The translations under genes and the position numbers were made by a program. A model generated the notes under the pieces. The model searched no databases and was not told the DNA's origin. It saw only the letters and a list, made by a program, of their open reading frames with translations. Positions 63,619-64,000 of a stretch of 64,000 bases of DNA are shown in pieces. How positions within the stretch are numbered: the stretch's first letter is position 1; the number at the start of each line of letters is the position of its first letter. The DNA is from Caldalkalibacillus mannanilyticus JCM 10596 (GTDB lineage Bacteria; Bacillota; Bacilli; Caldalkalibacillales; JCM-10596): assembly GCF_000615945.1 (NCBI RefSeq), contig NZ_BAMO01000004.1:1-64000 (forward strand), written 5' to 3'.

Positions 63619-64000
63619 ATGAGAACACGATGGACGAGAAGTGAAGCACCTCTAGAGCAGACCTGGGAACTTACAGATTTATTTCCTACCAATGCAGCTT
63701 GGGAAGTCGAGCTCAAACATCTATCGGAAGATATACATAAAATCATACAGTACAAAGGACTCTTGGGAGATGGACCAGAGATTTTGCTAAACTGTTTACA
63801 GGCAGAAGAGGAGCTTACTAAGCGCATGATTCGGGTTTCTACCTATGCTTTTTTACGATCGGCAGAGAATGGAAGTGATCCGATCAATCAAGCCAATGCG
63901 AGCCATATATCTGCGATGAAAGCGAAGATGCAGGCAGCCTTATCATTTATCAGGTCGGAAATCCTCACATTACCCGCTGGAGTGATTGAACAATTTCTTG
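63619..64000 (+). CDS. pepF: Oligoendopeptidase F, N-terminal part (runs off the window)
   Basis: ATG 63619 with AAAAGGAGAG 9 bases upstream opens a frame with no stop to the window end. The protein starts MRTRWTRSEAPLEQTWELTD, continues DLFPTNAAWE, LTKRMIRVSTYAFLRSAENG, and is typical of the M3B oligoendopeptidase F N-terminal domain. The catalytic HExxH lies beyond the window. Cytosolic peptide turnover is the usual role. Confidence 0.85.
   Translation, partial: MRTRWTRSEAPLEQTWELTDLFPTNAAWEVELKHLSEDIHKIIQYKGLLGDGPEILLNCLQAEEELTKRMIRVSTYAFLRSAENGSDPINQANASHISAMKAKMQAALSFIRSEILTLPAGVIEQFL

Overview
The window looks like chromosome of a low-GC Gram-positive spore-former of the Bacillales, most likely a Brevibacillus (B. 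laterosporus-like). This rests on the multimodular NRPS of tyrocidine/bogorol-like style, the tandem secreted subtilisins, strong AGGAGG ribosome sites, frequent TTG/GTG starts and the overall gene repertoire. The species is inferred from general resemblance; no database search was possible.

Layout. 1-8.0 kb: 3' end of an NRPS assembly line (A-tail, T, C, A, T, C, A-Ser, T, terminal C) closed by a terminator. 8.2-12.3 kb: LytS/LytR-type two-component system with a CstA-family carrier. 12.5-17.7 kb: topoisomerase III, a SIMPL-domain protein, a UMF1-type MFS transporter and a PPOX-type flavoprotein. 18-25 kb: an isochorismatase-like hydrolase, then three tandem secreted subtilases on the minus strand facing an NprR/PlcR-like HTH-TPR regulator on the plus strand. 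Each of the two protease transcription units starts with a 12-codon ORF carrying its own strong ribosome site, so the locus resembles the RopB-SIP-SpeB protease quorum-sensing circuit of streptococci. It is the strongest candidate here for an undescribed system. 25-35.9 kb: chemoreceptor, MarR/DUF3147 pair, DUF1287 protein, pyruvate phosphate dikinase, FAD oxidoreductase, diguanylate cyclase and two paralogous lipoproteins. 36-40 kb: flavohaemoglobin hmp divergent from nsrR with two NsrR-like operators, an alpha/beta hydrolase and a YebC/YeeN regulator.

40.4-47.3 kb: GNAT protein, a nickel/peptide-type solute-binding lipoprotein, then a cobalamin riboswitch plus terminator ahead of class I ribonucleotide reductase (nrdA, nrdB, flavodoxin). 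B12 would therefore turn off the B12-independent reductase. 47.4-53.7 kb: cell-surface copper-amine-oxidase-N protein, ArAE exporter-like protein, a VOC/AraC-GyrI/GyrI operon in which two unrelated proteins share an N-terminal motif, and a Y-family polymerase with a LexA-like box. 54-60.4 kb: GNAT, CarD, and a response regulator / histidine kinase / ABC ATPase / FtsX permease detoxification-type module with 11-bp phased repeats at its transporter promoter. 60.4-64 kb: glycosyltransferase, TraB/PrgY protein, GyrI-like protein and the start of pepF.

Nine single-base deletions, all explainable as a shortened short homopolymer, break six otherwise intact genes (NRPS twice, SIMPL, UMF1, solute-binding protein, ABC ATPase, FtsX permease three times). 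They look more like sequencing or assembly under-calls than real gene decay. No tRNA, rRNA, CRISPR array, insertion sequence or prophage was seen.
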